Positions 19,229-28,136 of a stretch of 64,000 bases of DNA are shown here, piece by piece. Location: NCBI RefSeq assembly GCF_030068605.1, contig NZ_JASJOU010000001.1:434001-498000 (forward strand), given 5' to 3'. The stretch's first letter is position 1. Each line of letters opens with the position of its first letter. Under the pieces are notes generated by a model. The model worked only from the letters and a program-made list of their open reading frames with translations. It made no database searches and had not been told where the DNA came from. The position numbers and the translations under genes are program-made. This DNA is from Xanthocytophaga agilis (GTDB taxonomy: Bacteria; Bacteroidota; Bacteroidia; Cytophagales; 172606-1).

Positions 19229-19677
19229 AGAATGAATTAGGCGTTAGTGCTAAGTCGTTAATATTTTATATGATGTAATCTATAAATTCAATATGTTCTC
19301 TTTTTTACCTTACCTCCATAATTTTGCTAGTTGCTAGAAATAGATAAGAGTAGATAATCCTAGTTATATTATTTTTTTGAGTAATTTTGACTATCAAACT
19401 TTAAGCGGAATCCGTATGCTTCCTGATTCTGAATTTTTTTGTAAATATATTGTTTTGCTGATATAAGTGAATGTTTACGAAAAAACACTTTTACAGGTTT
19501 GGTTTGCACTTCTCCCGAGAATGAGAGAAATTGCCACTTGATTGGAAATCATACACTAAATGGAGTTTTTATCTTGAATAGATACTATTTTATTTTAGAA
19601 TTATATAAAAAGTTAATTTATACATACCTCTTTTGCTGAATTAATACTTGGATTCCAATACATAACCAAAAACAATC
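19229..19677. other. Divergent intergenic region, no gene
   Basis: A 449-base AT-rich gap between the tubulin-like gene and the serine-synthesis fusion gene, which are transcribed apart. It must contain promoters for both, but I found no clear TAnnTTTG element, hairpin with a T-run, or open frame. Confidence 0.4.
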
Positions 19678-21585
19678 ATGGTTGAAATACCTACAAAAGA
19701 ACAAAAGTACTTTATCATTGACTTTGACAGTACATTTACAAAAGTGGAAGCAATGGATGAGTTGGGAAAGATTTCACTGCAGGGAAATCCAAAGCGTGAA
19801 GATATTCTGCGTGAAATTCATCAGGTAACTGAATTGGCTATGAATGGGGATATTTCCTTTAGTGAGGCACTTCAACGCCGGGTTGACTTGCTAAAGGCAC
19901 ACAAAGATCATCTTCCTGAGTTAATTGCCGTTCTTAGTGGTAAAGTATCTGATTCTTTTGAAAGAAACCGTGATTTTTTAAATGAATTTGCTGATAGCAT
20001 TCTGATTATTTCAAGTGGATTTCGTGAGTTCATCGTTCCCATTGTTACAGCTTTAGGTATCAAACCTGAGAATGTATATGCCAATACCTTTTTATTCGAT
20101 GACAATGGAAATATTATTGGCTTTGATGCAGAAAACCCTCTGGCTAAAGATAAAGGCAAGCCAGAGTTAATGCGTAAACTTAATTTACAAGGTGATGTAT
20201 ATGTGATAGGAGATGGGTATACAGATTACGAAATCAAAGAAGCTGGACTAGCCAATCGTTTTTATGCATTCACCGAAAATGTAGAACGTGGCAAAGTAAT
20301 TGCTAATGCAGACCATATTACACCAAGTCTGGATGAGTTTTTGTTTGTAAATAAGCTTCCTGCCAGTTTATCTTATCCTAAAAACCGTATTAAGGTTCTG
20401 CTGTTGGAAAATATTCATCCTAAAGCAAAAGAATTATTTCAGGAACAAGGTTTTACAGTTGAGATGGTAAAAGGTGCTCTGGACGAGGATGAATTAGCCG
20501 AACGTATTCGGGATGTAAGTGTATTGGGTATCCGAAGCAAAACTCAGGTTACCAAAAAGGTTTTAGAGAATGCCAATAAACTGATGTGTGTAGGAGCGTT
20601 TTGTATCGGGACCAATCAAATTGATTTGAAAGCTTGCCAGGAGAGAGGAATTGTTGCCTTTAATGCACCTTATAGCAATACCAGGTCTGTGGTAGAACTT
20701 GCGATAGGAGAAATGATTATTCTGATGCGTCAGATTGTTGAGAAAAGCAATAAGATGCATAGAGGGGAGTGGGATAAGTCTGCTATTGGAAGCTATGAAA
20801 TCAGAGGAAAAAAATTGGGACTGGTAGGGTATGGAAATATAGGTACACAACTATCTGTTGTTGCAGAAGCATTAGGAATGAAAGTATATTATTATGACTT
20901 GGTTGAGAAACTTGCTTTAGGAAATGCACAACGTTGTAAGACATTGCATGAGCTATTGGAAATATGTGATGTGATTACCTTGCATACGGATGGTCGAAAA
21001 GAAAATGCCAATCTTATAGGAGCGAAAGAATTTGAACGCATGAAAGATGGCGTAATCTTCCTGAATCTGTCTCGTGGACATATTGTAGATGTACCGGCAT
21101 TGGTGAATGCTGTAAAAAGTGGCAAAGTAGCAGGGGCCGCTGTAGATGTGTTTCCTTATGAGCCTAAAACCAATAATGAAGAATTTGTTAATGAACTAAG
21201 AGGTTTACCAAATGTGTTGCTGACTCCACATATTGGAGGTAGTACAGAAGAAGCTCAGGAGAACATTGCTAACTTTGTTCCTGGTAAACTACTGGATTTC
21301 ATTAATAAAGGAAATACTTTTGGTAGTGTTAACTTCCCGAATATTCAATTACCAGATTTGAATGATGCACATCGAATGATTCATATCCATAGAAATGTAC
21401 CAGGTATTCTAGCTCAGATCAATAGCATTTTGGCTAACTATCAGATTAATATCCGCGGACAATATTTGAATACACGTGAAGATGTTGGATATGTGATTAC
21501 GGATATAGATAAAGCTTATAATAAAGAGGTAATTACTGAGCTTAAGAATATACCTCATACTATTAAGTTTAGAATGCTATACTAG
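19678..21585 (+). CDS. serA: Phosphoserine phosphatase-phosphoglycerate dehydrogenase fusion
   Basis: A 635-residue fusion of the first and last steps of serine synthesis. Residues 1 to about 225 are an HAD phosphatase of the SerB type (motif I IIDFDSTFTK, then SSGFREFI, and the late acidic motif VIGDGYTDYE). Residues 235-535 are D-3-phosphoglycerate dehydrogenase: NAD-binding GLVGYGNIGTQL, and the catalytic Arg, Glu and His in LSRGHIVD, DVFPYEP and TPHIGGSTEEAQ. The last 75 residues form an ACT domain (RNVPGILAQINSILANYQIN), usually the serine-feedback site. All key residues are present in both halves. A serC-like gene lies 1.1 kb downstream on the same strand. Confidence 0.92.
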   Translation: MVEIPTKEQKYFIIDFDSTFTKVEAMDELGKISLQGNPKREDILREIHQVTELAMNGDISFSEALQRRVDLLKAHKDHLPELIAVLSGKVSDSFERNRDFLNEFADSILIISSGFREFIVPIVTALGIKPENVYANTFLFDDNGNIIGFDAENPLAKDKGKPELMRKLNLQGDVYVIGDGYTDYEIKEAGLANRFYAFTENVERGKVIANADHITPSLDEFLFVNKLPASLSYPKNRIKVLLLENIHPKAKELFQEQGFTVEMVKGALDEDELAERIRDVSVLGIRSKTQVTKKVLENANKLMCVGAFCIGTNQIDLKACQERGIVAFNAPYSNTRSVVELAIGEMIILMRQIVEKSNKMHRGEWDKSAIGSYEIRGKKLGLVGYGNIGTQLSVVAEALGMKVYYYDLVEKLALGNAQRCKTLHELLEICDVITLHTDGRKENANLIGAKEFERMKDGVIFLNLSRGHIVDVPALVNAVKSGKVAGAAVDVFPYEPKTNNEEFVNELRGLPNVLLTPHIGGSTEEAQENIANFVPGKLLDFINKGNTFGSVNFPNIQLPDLNDAHRMIHIHRNVPGILAQINSILANYQINIRGQYLNTREDVGYVITDIDKAYNKEVITELKNIPHTIKFRMLY

Positions 21586-21593
21586 GAGGTTTA

Positions 21594-21624
21594 GTCTCCT
21601 TCTCTCAAAATGACGGAAGGAGAC
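21594..21624. terminator. Hairpin after the serB-serA fusion gene
   Basis: A 9-bp perfect stem (GTCTCCTTC with GAAGGAGAC, loop of 13) begins eight bases after the stop. No T-run follows, so it is either a weak terminator or a transcript-end stabiliser. Confidence 0.4.
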
Positions 21625-21707
21625 AATTACTTTCTTGACTCGGTACTCTGTATCAGAAGATTTTTTAGGCTGAGATCAATCCGATTTTACCATACAAAAG
21701 TTTCTAC

Positions 21708-22649
21708 ATGACTGTTATTACAGCTCCTCAACCTACACGTATGCAAATCGTGTTGGCGTTGCTGGCGGTTTATATTATCTGGGGAAGTACTTATCTATTT
21801 ATCCACTTCATGACAGAAATAATGCCTCCTCTGCTGATGTCTGGTATACGAAATGTAATTGCGGGAGGATTATTATATTTGTTTGCCAGATTTCGTTCGG
21901 GTGGTTCTGCTCCTGAATTTAAACATTGGCGTTCTGCCTCTTTATTAGGTTTTATGTTGCTGGCTGTGGCCAATGGAGGATTAGCCATTGCTTTGCGATT
22001 GATTCCTTCCGGAATAGGAGCTTTATTAACAGCTATGTTGCCTCTATGGATCGTTATACTCAACTGGCTTGCCTTTAACAAACAAAAACCTAGCATTTCT
22101 ACCATTGTAGGTTTAGGCATTGGCTTGGTCGGATTCCTTGTATTGATAGGACCAACCAGTTTATCCTCAGGTTTGTCGCTCAATTGGATAGGGGTAGTTA
22201 TTGTTATGATAGGTGTAGCTTCCTGGGGTACTGCTACTTTGCTTGCTCCACGACTGCCTTTACACCCATCGCAGCTACAAGCTACATCTATGCAAATGTT
22301 TGCTGGTGGGGTACTCTTATTGATCTTTAGCTTTGTCTATGAACAGCCAACACTAGCTATGTGGAATGATCTTACATCAAAGGCTGGCTGGTCTCTGGTT
22401 TATCTGATTGTATTTGGTTCTTGGATTGGATTTACTGCTTATGCCTGGCTTGCACAAAATGCACCCCCTCATATTACTTCCACCTATGCTTATGTGAATC
22501 CTGTTGTGGCGATGTTGTTGGGATGGACATTTGCTGGGGAAAAGTTGACTGATAAGTCATTAATTGCTGCTGCAATTATTATTTGTGCTGTTATTATAAT
22601 TACCAGCCAGCGAAAGGCAAAAAAAGTTGTTGTTGAGCAACATAGATGA
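21708..22649 (+). CDS. DMT-family (EamA) transporter
   Basis: A 313-residue ten-helix transporter of the drug/metabolite superfamily, with two EamA halves. The first half has YIIWGSTYLFIHFMTE and SGIRNVIAGGLLYLF, the second VASWGTATLLAPRL and the Pro-containing VNPVVAMLLGW motif near the end. Such proteins export amino acids and related metabolites across the inner membrane. It lies between the serB-serA fusion and the serC-like gene, so export of serine-family amino acids is a reasonable guess, no more than that. Confidence 0.9.
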   Translation: MTVITAPQPTRMQIVLALLAVYIIWGSTYLFIHFMTEIMPPLLMSGIRNVIAGGLLYLFARFRSGGSAPEFKHWRSASLLGFMLLAVANGGLAIALRLIPSGIGALLTAMLPLWIVILNWLAFNKQKPSISTIVGLGIGLVGFLVLIGPTSLSSGLSLNWIGVVIVMIGVASWGTATLLAPRLPLHPSQLQATSMQMFAGGVLLLIFSFVYEQPTLAMWNDLTSKAGWSLVYLIVFGSWIGFTAYAWLAQNAPPHITSTYAYVNPVVAMLLGWTFAGEKLTDKSLIAAAIIICAVIIITSQRKAKKVVVEQHR

Positions 22650-22732
22650 TATTTTTTATTTCCTGGCCTCGAACTTATCTCATTTCTATTGCCAATATTT
22701 GTAATTTTATTATTATACACACTTACTGATCA

Positions 22733-23797
22733 ATGCAAGTATTCTTCACTCCCGGTCCTGCTCAACTGTATCCTACATTCGAATCTCATGTACAACAAGC
22801 CATTCGTGAGCAGATTGGTTCTATTTCACACCGGAGCAAACAATTTCGTGGTATATACCAGTTTGCTGTAGAGCAACTTCGGGAACTGTTGAACATTCCT
22901 GCAGACAGAGCTATATTATTCTCAGGATCTGCAACTGAAATCTGGGAAAGAATTATTCAGAACTGTGCAGAGAAGGAAACTACTCATTTTGTAAATGGAT
23001 CTTTCTCAAAGCGTTTTTATGAGTTTTCTGTTGAACTAGGTAAGAAAGCACAGAAATTTGAAGCTCCTTTTGGACAGGGTTTTGATATCACACGACATAC
23101 AGTATCTGACTCCTCCGAATTGATCTGTCTGACACATAATGAAACAAGTTCCGGTGTTTCTATGCCATTAGCTGATATTCATTATTTTAAGAAAACATAC
23201 CCAGGTAAGATTGTTGCTGTGGATGTCGTTTCTTCTGCTCCTTATCCAGATCTTGACTGGAGTCTTGTAGATACAGCATTCTTTTCTGTGCAAAAAGCTT
23301 TTGGCTTGCCAGCGGGGTTGGGTGTATGGATTGTGAATGAAACTTGTTTGCAGAAAGCCGAGCAGATGAAACAGCAAGGACAATATATTGGTACACATCA
23401 TAGCTTGCCTTCTTTATGGAAAAACTATCTGAACTATGAAACTCCTGCCACTCCAAATGTTTTCGGAATGTATCTTTTGGGAAAGGTTGTGAAAGATATG
23501 AATGCTATAGGAGTACGGAAAATCAGGCAGGAAACAGAAGAAAAGGCTACTTTGTTGTATCAGTTCCTTGAACAAAGTGAAAAGTTTCGTCCTGCTGTTG
23601 AAAATCCCGCTCACAGATCTCAAACTGTGATTGTCGCAGAAGTAGAGAATCCGGCTGAAAAAATAGCTTCTTTGAAGGAAAAAGGATTAGTGATAGGAAG
23701 CGGGTATGGCGCCTACAAGGACAAACAAGTCCGTATTGCAAACTTTCCAGCTACTTCATTTGAAAATATACAGAAACTAATCAAAGAATTAGAATAA
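22733..23797 (+). CDS. serC: Class V aminotransferase, probable phosphoserine aminotransferase
   Basis: A 354-residue PLP enzyme of the aminotransferase class V family. It opens with FFTPGPAQLYP, typical of serine-glyoxylate and phosphoserine aminotransferases; the substrate-binding HRSKQF follows, and the PLP lysine is in FFSVQKAFGLPAGLG. It is somewhat short and lacks clear E. coli-type SerC motifs, as is common for the Bacteroidota form. The position 1.1 kb after serB-serA supports phosphoserine aminotransferase, the missing middle step of the pathway. Serine-pyruvate or similar specificity is the main alternative. Confidence 0.75.
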   Translation: MQVFFTPGPAQLYPTFESHVQQAIREQIGSISHRSKQFRGIYQFAVEQLRELLNIPADRAILFSGSATEIWERIIQNCAEKETTHFVNGSFSKRFYEFSVELGKKAQKFEAPFGQGFDITRHTVSDSSELICLTHNETSSGVSMPLADIHYFKKTYPGKIVAVDVVSSAPYPDLDWSLVDTAFFSVQKAFGLPAGLGVWIVNETCLQKAEQMKQQGQYIGTHHSLPSLWKNYLNYETPATPNVFGMYLLGKVVKDMNAIGVRKIRQETEEKATLLYQFLEQSEKFRPAVENPAHRSQTVIVAEVENPAEKIASLKEKGLVIGSGYGAYKDKQVRIANFPATSFENIQKLIKELE

Positions 23798-24014
23798 TTA
23801 ATTGCAGAGAAGTAACCAAAATATATTTACAGAAACGTATTTGTAGTGTAATTTTTGCCATATAATTGTATTTTTTGACTGCAATTATGAATAGGAACTG
23901 TGATTGTTAAACTTTTTGATTGTAATAAAAGTATAATCAAATTTTGAATTTAACAGAAATTTCTTGTAATTATGCGTCTGAATATCAGTTCGTTCTAAAT
24001 TTAAATACATAGCG

Positions 24015-24728
24015 ATGCTACCAGATCAAGAGTATAACCGGGATTCTGAACAAAACGAAGAAGCAAAAGAATATAGATTATATAATTATGATTATCCTTC
24101 TGAGAGTGATACAAGTTCATCGTATCAATCCGAAGAAGAAGAAGATTTTGTTTCCACTCAGGATTATTCTACTAAGTCTTCTAGTGAATTAGAGGATGAG
24201 AATGAGGATTTGCGGAAGGAAAATGATAATCTAAAATCATCTGCCGGAACATTAAAGACATTAGCTATTATTTTTGGTGTGCTGGCATTTGCAGGAATCG
24301 GTTACATATTATTTTCACACTTCAAGGCTCCGTTATTTGGCCCTATAGCTAAAGAACACAAAGAATTTGCAGCTCAGTCTGAAGAGTTGAAAAAAGCAAA
24401 ATCCAAGGTAGATACTCTACAGAAAGCAAATGACATATTGGTTGAACAACAACCTGAAATAGAAGAAGGTGTATTTTTTGAGGTACAATTAGGTGCTTTT
24501 CAAGATTTTAGTTTAGATGACTATCAGGCTGAATTAGCTGCACTACGTCAGGAAGGTGATGCTACTCGTAAATTTACATTTGCGAAATTTCGTGATTATA
24601 GAAAAGCTGAAAAGTTAAAGAATGATTTACAGCGTATGGGAGTTACAGGCGCATTTGTTGTCGGAAGAATTAATGGGCAACGTGTAGAGGATATTAATGA
24701 GGCTATCAAAGCAAGTAAAAATCGATAG
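24015..24728 (+). CDS. Membrane-anchored SPOR-domain-like protein
   Basis: A 237-residue bitopic protein. Residues 1-75 are very acidic and Ser-rich (cytoplasmic, disordered), ending in a short coiled coil (LEDENEDLRKENDNL). One helix follows at about 82-103 (LAIIFGVLAFAGIGYILF), then a second coiled coil (KKAKSKVDTLQKANDILV), and a C-terminal SPOR-like domain (FFEVQLGAFQDF ... FRDYRKAEKLKNDLQ ... GAFVVGRINGQRV). SPOR domains bind denuded peptidoglycan at division sites; a link with septation is therefore likely. The gene stands alone with its own terminator. Confidence 0.75.
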   Translation: MLPDQEYNRDSEQNEEAKEYRLYNYDYPSESDTSSSYQSEEEEDFVSTQDYSTKSSSELEDENEDLRKENDNLKSSAGTLKTLAIIFGVLAFAGIGYILFSHFKAPLFGPIAKEHKEFAAQSEELKKAKSKVDTLQKANDILVEQQPEIEEGVFFEVQLGAFQDFSLDDYQAELAALRQEGDATRKFTFAKFRDYRKAEKLKNDLQRMGVTGAFVVGRINGQRVEDINEAIKASKNR

Positions 24729-24771
24729 AGACATTCTAGATTGCTTAATTCAGTATACATATTTTTTTAGG

Positions 24772-24796
24772 AAGCCTGGTAAAGCCAGGTTTTTTT
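24772..24796 (+). terminator. Intrinsic terminator
   Basis: The hairpin AAGCCTGG/CCAGGTTT (one G-U pair) with a 5-base loop, followed by a run of seven T, lies 44 bases after the SPOR-domain gene stop. Confidence 0.8.
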
Positions 24797-25290
24797 ATGA
24801 CCAAAAAGATTCATTTATTTTCTTATAAAAAAATAGAGAGTGTAGTGTGTCTATGTTTAAAAAGGATTTGATTACTGTTGAAATTATATATTTTTATTTT
24901 AGTGAAATATATTAAATATGGTAATTTTATCTATTTTTTTGCATGTCTTATTGAATAGTGCTGCCATTTGTTAGTTTTATAAAGATTCTTCAGTCTTGTG
25001 CAAGTATGTGGTTGTTACTTTAGTGGTTTTCTGAAAAGTATGGAAGACCCAATAAGAAAGATTTAAAAATATTTTCTTGTTGTGTGTGTGTTAATTTGAA
25101 ATTTATTTTTTATAAAATGTGTCTTAATGTGTTGTTTTTCAGTTATGATAAGAAATTTGTATTAAAAAAAACTTTTTTTTGAGTTTTCTATAAATAAGTA
25201 TTATTATTGGTTTGAAAGAGTAAGTTTTAGCCCGGAAGGCAATACTTTCTATGCTAGACGCTCTTTTAGGTTGCTCGTATTTAACTAATT
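24797..25290. other. AT-rich gap with possible small RNA at its right end
   Basis: This gene-free stretch is very AT-rich with no convincing frame until about 25200. From 25211 to 25270 the sequence can fold into a nested hairpin: AAAGAG (25215) with CTCTTT (25261), TTAGC with GCTAG, and GGAAG with CTTTC. That structure is followed by the strong terminator at 25291, so a short structured transcript is plausible. I do not recognise a known RNA family. Confidence 0.35.
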
Positions 25291-25330
25291 AAAAAAGGTT
25301 ATGGTTATACCATAACCTTTTTTGATTTTT
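25291..25330 (+). terminator. Strong intrinsic terminator upstream of the phosphoesterase gene
   Basis: A 15-bp perfect stem (25291-25305 with 25309-25323) with a 3-base loop and a T-rich tail. The nearest plus-strand gene start (25409) is downstream, so this ends either a small RNA or an attenuated leader. Confidence 0.75.
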
Positions 25331-25408
25331 ATACATTCACAGAATGGTGAGGAATACATTTTGTGAATGTATTTGTTATTCTACCATGTCAATTCAATAA
25401 AATATATT

Positions 25409-26551
25409 ATGCCTTTTGCTTTTTTACGGGATCGGGATTATTGGTATAGCAGACTGCCTTATTACAGTGAAACAGAACATAGATGGCAGCAACAAGAACC
25501 TCCTCAAAAAGATTTGTTAAGCCATTCTATATTGCTGATAGGAGATGCAGGGCATCCCAGTCTGGATGGAAAGGATCCTATACTTCATCTGATTCATGAA
25601 CAACTCAGCATATACAAACAAGATCTTACCGTGATTTTTTTGGGAGATAATGTTTATCCTAAAGGACTACCAGATAAACATAGTGCATTGCGTAAAATCT
25701 CGGAAGACAGACTGACCGCTCAACTGGATCTGTTTAAAAATTTTGATGGAAGACTCATTTTTCTTTCCGGAAATCATGACTGGAATCGAGGTAGAGCAAA
25801 TGGGTTTGAATACGTAACCAGGCAGGAAAAATATATAGAGAACTATACCAATAGAATAGATGTTTTTTTGCCTTCAAATGGATGTCCGGGACCGAAAACA
25901 ATTAAGCTACATGAGAATTTGTATTTGATAGTGATCAATACCCAATGGTGGGTACAAAGAGGTTATAAGCCGATTGGGATTTCTGCAGGGTGTGAAGCCC
26001 AAAGTGAAATGCACTTTTATGAGTTATTAGAACAAGCACTAGAGTCGCTTGCTGAAAAACAGGTAATTATAGCTGGACACCATCCTTTGTTTAGTAATGC
26101 CTTGCATGGAGGTAGATTTACATTAAAGCATCATTTGTTTCCACTAACTGCTCTACATGGCAAATTGTATTTTCCGCTTCCGGTTGCAGGATCACTTTAC
26201 CCTCTCTACAGACGCTTTTTTGGTGCATACGAAGATATGTCATTTCCTCCTTACAAACGAATGCGTCGTAAATTACTAAGTATAGTAAAGAAATACAGAA
26301 ATATTGTTTATGCAGCAGGCCATGACCATAACCTGCAATATTTTCATCAGCATGATAATCACTTCATTGTAAGTGGGTCCGGGAGCAAAACATCCTTTGT
26401 GCACAAGGGTGGCAAAGCTTCATTTACCCATGCGCAAAAAGGATGTTTTCGTCTAGATTATTATAAGAACCAGGAATTATGGTTGCATGTCCTGGAACCT
26501 GCAAATAGCTATGCAGGCCATCAGGAGGTATTTAGAAAAAAGCTAAATTAA
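25409..26551 (+). CDS. Calcineurin-like metallophosphoesterase
   Basis: A 380-residue metallophosphoesterase. The di-metal motifs appear in order: ILLIGDAGHP (D-x-G), VIFLGDNVYPKG (GD), LSGNHDWNRGR (GNHD), AGHHPLF (GHHP), and AAGHDHNLQYF (GHxH). I chose the ATG at 25409 (MPFAFLRDRDYWYSRLPYY) because the 14 residues encoded upstream overlap an inverted repeat and do not look like a signal. There is no signal peptide, so the enzyme may act in the cytoplasm or be anchored by other means. The physiological substrate is unknown. It overlaps the convergent lipid kinase by four bases. Confidence 0.9.
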   Translation: MPFAFLRDRDYWYSRLPYYSETEHRWQQQEPPQKDLLSHSILLIGDAGHPSLDGKDPILHLIHEQLSIYKQDLTVIFLGDNVYPKGLPDKHSALRKISEDRLTAQLDLFKNFDGRLIFLSGNHDWNRGRANGFEYVTRQEKYIENYTNRIDVFLPSNGCPGPKTIKLHENLYLIVINTQWWVQRGYKPIGISAGCEAQSEMHFYELLEQALESLAEKQVIIAGHHPLFSNALHGGRFTLKHHLFPLTALHGKLYFPLPVAGSLYPLYRRFFGAYEDMSFPPYKRMRRKLLSIVKKYRNIVYAAGHDHNLQYFHQHDNHFIVSGSGSKTSFVHKGGKASFTHAQKGCFRLDYYKNQELWLHVLEPANSYAGHQEVFRKKLN

Positions 26552-27435
26552 GGCACAATGATATGTAGACTGCTTGGATTAATATATACATCTACAGTTT
26601 CTGTAGTATCAATTGGTTCACCATCAATCTGAACTAATTCTAAATTCGGGTTGCTGATGGATGCTTTAGTACATTGAATAATTTCATAGTGCATAGACTG
26701 GTCTATATCACCTACTAGGAGACGATATAAGATTCCAACTCCTTCCAGCTTTGGAAATTCTTTGATAATGCATATTTCAAATAGTCCATCGTTGATAATT
26801 CCAGTAGGATTGATAGTTGCATTACTTCCAAAAGCATTAGCATTGGTAAATGCGATCATAAAGGCAGTACCTTCAAATTCACCATTATCAGTGACTACTT
26901 TGTATTGTTTAGGCTGGTAGTCAGTAAATTCTTTTACAGTATTCCAGGCATACGTTGTAAGACCTCTTCCTTCGTCTTTTGTAAACCTGTCTACAATGAC
27001 TGCATTAAAACCTATATCTCCAATGTGTACACAAGGGAGTCCATTGATAGTAAGTGTATCAATGGTTTGAATCTGAAAGTTTTGGATTATGTGTAAGGCT
27101 TCTGTTATTTCCTGAGGAATCTTCAGGTCTTTAGATAATCCATTGCCTGACCCCAATGGTAAAATACCCATAGGAATAGTCTTCCCAATAAGTAGGTTTG
27201 CTACCAGGCTTACAGTCCCATCTCCTCCAACGGCGACCACTGCATCAGGATGTTCGTCTTCTATATATTTTAAGATGGCTTTTTGATCAGCTTTTTGATC
27301 ACCTGTAGTTTTGTAGATGGAAAAGTCTATGTGTTCTTCATCACAAAAGACTTTAATAAGTAATTCGATTTCGTCCTTATCGATATTATCTCCTGAGATA
27401 GGATTAAATACCATAAGTAGTTTTTGAGGTTGCAT
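26548..27435 (-). CDS. YegS/DAGK-type lipid kinase
   Basis: A 295-residue member of the diacylglycerol/sphingosine kinase family. The N-terminal ATP-binding domain has the signature VAVGGDGTVSLVANLL and the GSGNGLSKDL nucleotide motif, and the C-terminal beta-sandwich ends with VQIDGEPIDTTETVDVYI. These enzymes phosphorylate membrane diacylglycerol or related lipids in the cytoplasm. It is six bases downstream of the thioesterase gene and very likely co-transcribed with it. Confidence 0.9.
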   Translation of the reverse strand: MQPQKLLMVFNPISGDNIDKDEIELLIKVFCDEEHIDFSIYKTTGDQKADQKAILKYIEDEHPDAVVAVGGDGTVSLVANLLIGKTIPMGILPLGSGNGLSKDLKIPQEITEALHIIQNFQIQTIDTLTINGLPCVHIGDIGFNAVIVDRFTKDEGRGLTTYAWNTVKEFTDYQPKQYKVVTDNGEFEGTAFMIAFTNANAFGSNATINPTGIINDGLFEICIIKEFPKLEGVGILYRLLVGDIDQSMHYEIIQCTKASISNPNLELVQIDGEPIDTTETVDVYINPSSLHIIVP

Positions 27436-27441
27436 GTAGAA

Positions 27442-27903
27442 TTATTTGGTTTCGATAAACTTCTCGTGTTGTAAAAATTGCTCACGCCAGCTATCTGGTA
27501 TAGCTACTGATTGATTGAGTTTATAGTTGTATGTAACCATAACTGTGCCACCCTTAGCTATGAGTTTTTTCTGTCCATCTTTTTCATTGACTATTACTTG
27601 TTCCAGTTCAAAACTTTTAGTACCTATATGGGTACAGCGAATATACAAATACGGCTCGTCTAAAAAGAAAAGCGGCAGAATATAGTCTACTGTATTACGT
27701 GCGATGATAACACGCGTATCGACATCCCGATAGGGAATCTGAAGTGTTTCATGCAAATACCGTAAACGAGCTTCTTCAAAATAAGTCAGATAGACAGCAT
27801 TGTTTACATGCTTCATTTCATCCATGTCTGACCAACGCATTTGTATTTTCCAGCGAAAGCGAAAAGATGTCAGATAGTTTTCAAGCTCTATTTGTTGTGG
27901 CAT
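27442..27903 (-). CDS. 4HBT-family acyl-CoA thioesterase
   Basis: A 153-residue hot-dog-fold thioesterase of the YbgC/FadM type. The active-site segment is present (MRWSDMDEMKHVNNAVYLTYFEEAR, with Asp and Asn in the usual places). These cytoplasmic enzymes hydrolyse acyl-CoAs, and the Tol-linked members act on lipids. The six-base gap to the lipid kinase suggests a two-gene unit in lipid turnover. Substrate length cannot be inferred. Confidence 0.9.
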   Translation of the reverse strand: MPQQIELENYLTSFRFRWKIQMRWSDMDEMKHVNNAVYLTYFEEARLRYLHETLQIPYRDVDTRVIIARNTVDYILPLFFLDEPYLYIRCTHIGTKSFELEQVIVNEKDGQKKLIAKGGTVMVTYNYKLNQSVAIPDSWREQFLQHEKFIETK

Positions 27904-28136
27904 AGTATTAAATTGGTGTCTGAAATATTGTTTGCTTTTGGATGGTTTTGATAGGGTTTTTATTTTATTTTTTGATTAATGACTTGGATATTGTTTCGAA
28001 TAGTTGACTTAAATCAAAATTTCAATTATTATTCGCCAAGAAATCAGGTAGAGTATCTACTAGCTTACTTATAAGCAAAAAAGGTAATTTGGCCTGTCTA
28101 TGATTAAAAATTCTAACCTTATTAATAATCAGTTAT

